A DNA stretch of 64,000 bases from FEB-7 sp963698265. Its GTDB lineage: Bacteria > Pseudomonadota > Gammaproteobacteria > Burkholderiales > Usitatibacteraceae. Shown piece after piece: positions 62,132 to 64,000 of the stretch. The translations under genes and the position numbers were made by a program. Within the stretch, counting starts at the first letter, position 1. Every line of letters starts with the position of its first letter. The stretch covers positions 248,001 through 312,000 of the forward strand of contig CAVOQC010000004.1 of NCBI GenBank assembly GCA_963698265.1. The letters run 5' to 3'. The notes beneath the pieces were generated by a model, which was not told the DNA's origin, did not search any database, and worked only from the letters and a program-made list of their open reading frames with translations.

Positions 62132-62476
62132 ATGATGGCCGACGCGGAGAGGCTCAACGCCGCGCAATTCCAGGAGGCGCTCCGGCAGGCCGCGCGCTTC
62201 CGTGCCGGGCCGCCGATCGACGATCCGCTCGCCCAGGCCGTGGAACGCATCGAGCAGAATCCGGCGTTCTCGCAGTCGCGGCTGCTCGCGCGGCTGCTCG
62301 TCGCGTTGACCTATCAGAAGGGAGAGTTCCGGCGCGCCGAGATCGCGGGGCTCGATGCGCCGACCGTCGCGCTCGCGATCGGGGTCATGGATGCGTTCGG
62401 CGCCGGGACTTTCGCGACGGCCGAATGGGAAGCGGCGGTCTCGAAGGCTACCGCCGCCGGGCTCGGGGTGGCATGA
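62132..62476 (+). CDS. hypothetical protein coupled to the PLD-type gene
   Basis: 114 residues, Met-Met start (62132 or 62135). Not recognised. It is helical, with RLNAAQFQEALRQAARFRA and LLARLLVALTYQKGEFRRAEIAGLD, and has no signal peptide or Cys. The stop overlaps the next start (ATGA), so it should be made together with the phospholipase-D-like lipoprotein. Confidence 0.6.
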   Translation: MMADAERLNAAQFQEALRQAARFRAGPPIDDPLAQAVERIEQNPAFSQSRLLARLLVALTYQKGEFRRAEIAGLDAPTVALAIGVMDAFGAGTFATAEWEAAVSKATAAGLGVA

Positions 62477-63882
62477 CCACCGTGCGTCCGGCAGGATCGC
62501 GGCGCCTCGGGGCGCACGCGGTGCTGGCCTCGCTGCTCATCGCTGTCGCAGGTTGTACCGCGTTGCCAGTCCTCGTGCCGGACCTGTCGGCGTACCCGCC
62601 CCGCCAGGCGGTGCGGCTCGACGGCCCCGGCGGTCCCCTTTCGGCGAAGCAGAGCCGGGCCATCCTCGCGCGGCTCGCGAGCCGCGGTGAGGAGACCAGC
62701 ATCTTCGAGCGGCACCTGGCGTTCGAGGAGCAGATCGCCGGCACTTCCCTCGTCACGGGAAACAGGGTCACGCTCCTGAAGGATGGCCCCGCGACCTTCC
62801 AGGCGATGTTCGAGGCCATCGGCGCGGCGAGGGACCACGTCCATCTCGAGACATACGCGTTCGAGGATGACGAGGTCGGCCGCAAATTCGCGCAGGCGCT
62901 CATGGACAGGAGGGCCGAAGGCGTGCACGTGAGCGTGATGTACGACAGCGTGGGGTCGATCAACACGCCGAAGGCGTTCTTCGCGGAGCTTGCCGACAGC
63001 GGCGTGAAAGTCCTGGAGTTCAACCCCATCAACCCGCTCAAGGCGAGGACCGGCTGGGACGTGAACCAGCGCGACCATCGCAAGCTCCTCGTCGTCGACG
63101 GGCGCATCGCCTTCGTGGGCGGCGTCAACATCAGCAGCGTGTATTCGGGAGGCTCTTTCCACTCCAGTTCCCGGCATCGCCCGGGGGGCGCCGCGCCATG
63201 GCGAGATACGCACGTGCAGATCGAAGGCCCCGTCGTCGCGAAGTTCCAGGATCTTTTCCTCGCCACGTGGGAGAAGCAGAAAGGTGGCGCCGTGCCGGCG
63301 CGGACCCTCTTTCCCCCGCCGGCCACGCCGGGCCGCGAGGTCGTGCGCGCCATCGGCAGCTCGCCCGACGAGCCGCTGAACCAGATCTACGCGACGCTCG
63401 TCTCGGCCATCCGGAACGCGCGGACGAGCGTCTACATCACCATCGCCTACTTCGTTCCGGATCCGCAGTTGCTCGCGACGCTCGAGGAGGCGGCGGGACG
63501 AGGCGTGGATGTGCGCCTCATCGTCCCGGGCCAGACCGACTTCTGGGCGGTGTTCCACGCGGGTCGCTCGCATTACGCGCAGATGCTCGAAGCGGGCGTG
63601 AAGATCCACGAGCGCCGCGGAGCGCTGCTGCACGCGAAGAGCGCGGTGATCGACGGCGTCTGGTCCACGGTCGGCTCGACCAACCTGGACTGGCGCAGCT
63701 TCCTGCTCAACGACGAGGTCAACCTCGTCGTCCTCGGGCAGGGCTTCGGTGCGCAAATGCAGGCCATGTTCAACGCGGACCTCGCGGAGTCCGCACCCGT
63801 GACGGCCGGCGAGTGGGCGCTGCGCCCGATCTCCGATCGACTCAAGGAAATCGCCGCGCGGGCGTGGGCGAGACTGCTGTAG
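62473..63882 (+). CDS. phospholipase D / cardiolipin synthase-family lipoprotein
   Basis: 469 residues. The signal ends in LLIAVAGC, a lipobox, so it is probably membrane-anchored on the periplasmic side. Two HKD motifs are present: HRKLLVVDGRIAFVGGVN and HAKSAVIDGVWSTVGSTN. The spacing and LETYAFEDDEVGRKFAQAL match cardiolipin synthases of the ClsB/ClsC type, although a periplasmic phospholipase is possible. Lipid remodelling fits the neighbouring stress genes. Confidence 0.88.
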   Translation: MTTVRPAGSRRLGAHAVLASLLIAVAGCTALPVLVPDLSAYPPRQAVRLDGPGGPLSAKQSRAILARLASRGEETSIFERHLAFEEQIAGTSLVTGNRVTLLKDGPATFQAMFEAIGAARDHVHLETYAFEDDEVGRKFAQALMDRRAEGVHVSVMYDSVGSINTPKAFFAELADSGVKVLEFNPINPLKARTGWDVNQRDHRKLLVVDGRIAFVGGVNISSVYSGGSFHSSSRHRPGGAAPWRDTHVQIEGPVVAKFQDLFLATWEKQKGGAVPARTLFPPPATPGREVVRAIGSSPDEPLNQIYATLVSAIRNARTSVYITIAYFVPDPQLLATLEEAAGRGVDVRLIVPGQTDFWAVFHAGRSHYAQMLEAGVKIHERRGALLHAKSAVIDGVWSTVGSTNLDWRSFLLNDEVNLVVLGQGFGAQMQAMFNADLAESAPVTAGEWALRPISDRLKEIAARAWARLL

Positions 63883-64000
63883 TGCGCGCGATCCTGCTGC
63901 TCGCCCTCCTGCTGCCCGCGGGTTGGTCGCGCGGCGAGGTACCCGATCCGGCGTCGCGGCTTCGGGCCGGCTATGCCGCGATGCGCGAGGCCACCGTGGA
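63882..64000 (+). CDS. exported protein, N-terminal part (cut by window edge)
   Basis: A GTG sharing one base with the preceding TAG opens a frame that runs off the window. The 39 visible codons give a signal peptide (RAILLLALLLPAGWSRG) and then EVPDPASRLRAGYAAMREATV. Too short to identify. Coupling to the PLD-type gene suggests a related periplasmic role. Confidence 0.5.
   Translation, partial: MRAILLLALLLPAGWSRGEVPDPASRLRAGYAAMREATV

Overview
The window looks like 64 kb of chromosome from a GC-rich, free-living Betaproteobacterium (Burkholderiales-like; family-level placement is inference). Supporting signs are the strong C/G third-position bias, a Bug/TctC tricarboxylate transporter, the DUF6352 and DUF6494 small-protein families, a CobD/CbiB-like protein, eukaryotic-type ornithine/lysine decarboxylase, and a two-subunit PntA/PntB transhydrogenase. 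No rRNA, tRNA, insertion sequence, prophage or CRISPR array was seen. Gene density is normal and almost every gene is collinear with short spacers or 4-base start/stop overlaps.

Layout. 0-3.2 kb: transhydrogenase pntA (cut by the window edge) and pntB, then a secreted beta-propeller protein. 3.3-7 kb: a TetR repressor with a clear operator, controlling a DevBCA-like exporter (adaptor, permease, ATPase). 7-12.4 kb: a class III PLP enzyme resembling PbfA, tadA, dnaE. 12.4-17.5 kb: an 82-bp tandem repeat, acyP, a GGQ release-factor-like gene, metG, divergent apbC, dcd. 17.5-22.3 kb: a leader with competing hairpins and a short ORF, a type III PLP decarboxylase, a thioesterase remnant, DUF6352 and DUF6494 genes, a Thr/Ser dehydratase-family gene and an acyltransferase. 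22.4-26.5 kb: CobD/CbiB-like, tctCBA. 26.5-29 kb: the complete but poorly understood AmmeMemoRadiSam trio. 30-36.9 kb: rsgA, pterin dehydratase, an M48 protease, orn, glpK, an unknown gene, and an Asp-box propeller overlapping a MoaD/ThiS-like gene. 37-42.6 kb: ugpBAEC glycerol-3-phosphate importer, GNAT, CinA/PncC. 42.7-45 kb: an atypical lexA with Gram-positive-style operators, recA, recX.

45-62 kb is different in character: small membrane proteins, small lipoproteins, a BON lipoprotein, a crystallin/glycine-zipper protein, two Crp-like regulators, an AI-2E family permease, a cold-shock protein, a His-box membrane hydroxylase and a 2901-residue cyclic beta-glucan synthase. Two families (the 49-aa lmo0937-like protein and an amphipathic lipoprotein) occur twice. 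Six intergenic regions here carry the same 17-bp dyad GTnCGCnnGCGnACAGA. I read this region as one envelope/osmotic stress regulon and consider it the most interesting content of the window. The last 2 kb hold a PLD-type lipoprotein and the start of another exported protein.

All identifications come from reading translated sequence and remembered family motifs; no database search was run.
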